52,533 nt of DNA, from the NCBI GenBank assembly GCA_016789845.1, contig JAEUQA010000025.1, positions 1 through 52,533 of the forward strand. Reading direction: 5' to 3'. The notes under the pieces were generated by a model. That model saw nothing but the letters and a program-made list of their open reading frames with translations, was not told the origin of the DNA and ran no database searches. Positions 52,489-52,533 of this stretch are shown piece by piece (within the stretch, counting starts at the first letter, position 1; each line of letters starts with the position of its first letter). A program made the translations under genes and the position numbers. Source of the DNA: Chromatiales bacterium (lineage in GTDB: Bacteria; Pseudomonadota; Gammaproteobacteria; Steroidobacterales; GCA-2729495).

Positions 52489-52533
52489 TTAGTGGGCGCC
52501 GCCCTTGAAGCCGCCACCGCTGGTCATGGGCCC
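52489..52533 (-). CDS. Partial 3' end of a minus-strand gene
   Basis: The minus strand reads GPMTSGGGFKGGAH and then TAA at 52489-52491. The open frame continues out of the window. The product is not identifiable. A chance open frame is also possible. Confidence 0.3.
   Translation of the reverse strand, partial: GPMTSGGGFKGGAH

Overview
The window is GC-rich DNA (by eye well above 60% G+C) that is almost entirely coding and dominated by one nearly complete flagellar locus. The organism looks like a gammaproteobacterium with a polar-type, FleQ/FlrA-style flagellar hierarchy. The evidence is FlhF and FlhG, the FleS/FleR (FlrB/FlrC) pair, a FleQ-type regulator, MotC/MotD-like stators, six sigma-54 (-24/-12) promoters and three sigma-28 promoters. 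Repeats of the GTAGGAGCG...CGCGAC type also fit a gammaproteobacterium. The species cannot be named from the sequence alone.

Layout. (1) 1-1,687: agmatine deiminase and a small secreted Tyr/Pro- and His-rich protein, both on the minus strand. (2) 1,688-3,260 (minus): flgN, flgM and flgA. flgMN has a sigma-28 promoter and flgA a sigma-54 promoter. (3) 3,399-13,828: flgBCDEFGHIJ from a sigma-54 promoter, then flgKL from a sigma-28 promoter. A perfect 37-bp-arm palindrome follows flgL. (4) 13,949-18,826: fliC (sigma-28), flaG, then fliD-fliS-fliT-like-PilZ-like from a sigma-54 promoter. (5) 18,925-28,226: flrB-flrC-fliEFGHIJ from a sigma-54 promoter and fliK from its own. (6) 28,353-30,944: a non-flagellar insert holding a Phd/PIN toxin-antitoxin operon, a flavin-reductase-like gene and a VPLPA-CTERM exported protein. 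(7) 31,137-43,792: fliLMNOPQR-flhBA-flhFG-fliA-motC-motD, a small basic ORF and a DUF2802-type gene, led by a sigma-54 promoter. (8) 43,830-46,417: an HDOD-GGDEF fusion convergent with a short FleQ-like sigma-54 activator. (9) 46,513-52,345: aminotransferase, class I glutamine amidotransferase, Tat-exported aldo/keto reductase, copper ATPase and copper chaperone. (10) 52,348-52,533: a composite inverted-repeat element and the 3' end of another minus-strand gene.

How it works together. A sigma-54 activator (the FleQ-like protein and/or FlrC) would fire the promoters of flgA, flgB, fliD, flrBC, fliK and fliL, building the basal body, export gate and hook. FliA (sigma-28) would then be freed by export of FlgM and drive flgMN, flgKL and fliC. 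FlhF and FlhG set the place and number of flagella. Cyclic-di-GMP parts are physically linked to the locus: a GGDEF enzyme with an intact inhibitory site, a PilZ-like protein and a FleQ relative.

The most notable departures from the textbook arrangement are these: the FleQ-like protein has no N-terminal domain and lacks the usual c-di-GMP motif; the CheY-docking motif of FliM is degenerate and no che genes are in the window; the promoters of flgA, fliK and the antitoxin lie so close to the start codons that leaderless mRNAs are predicted; and there is a perfect giant hairpin between flgL and fliC. I saw no tRNA, rRNA or CRISPR array. No gene-free stretch exceeds 300 bases.
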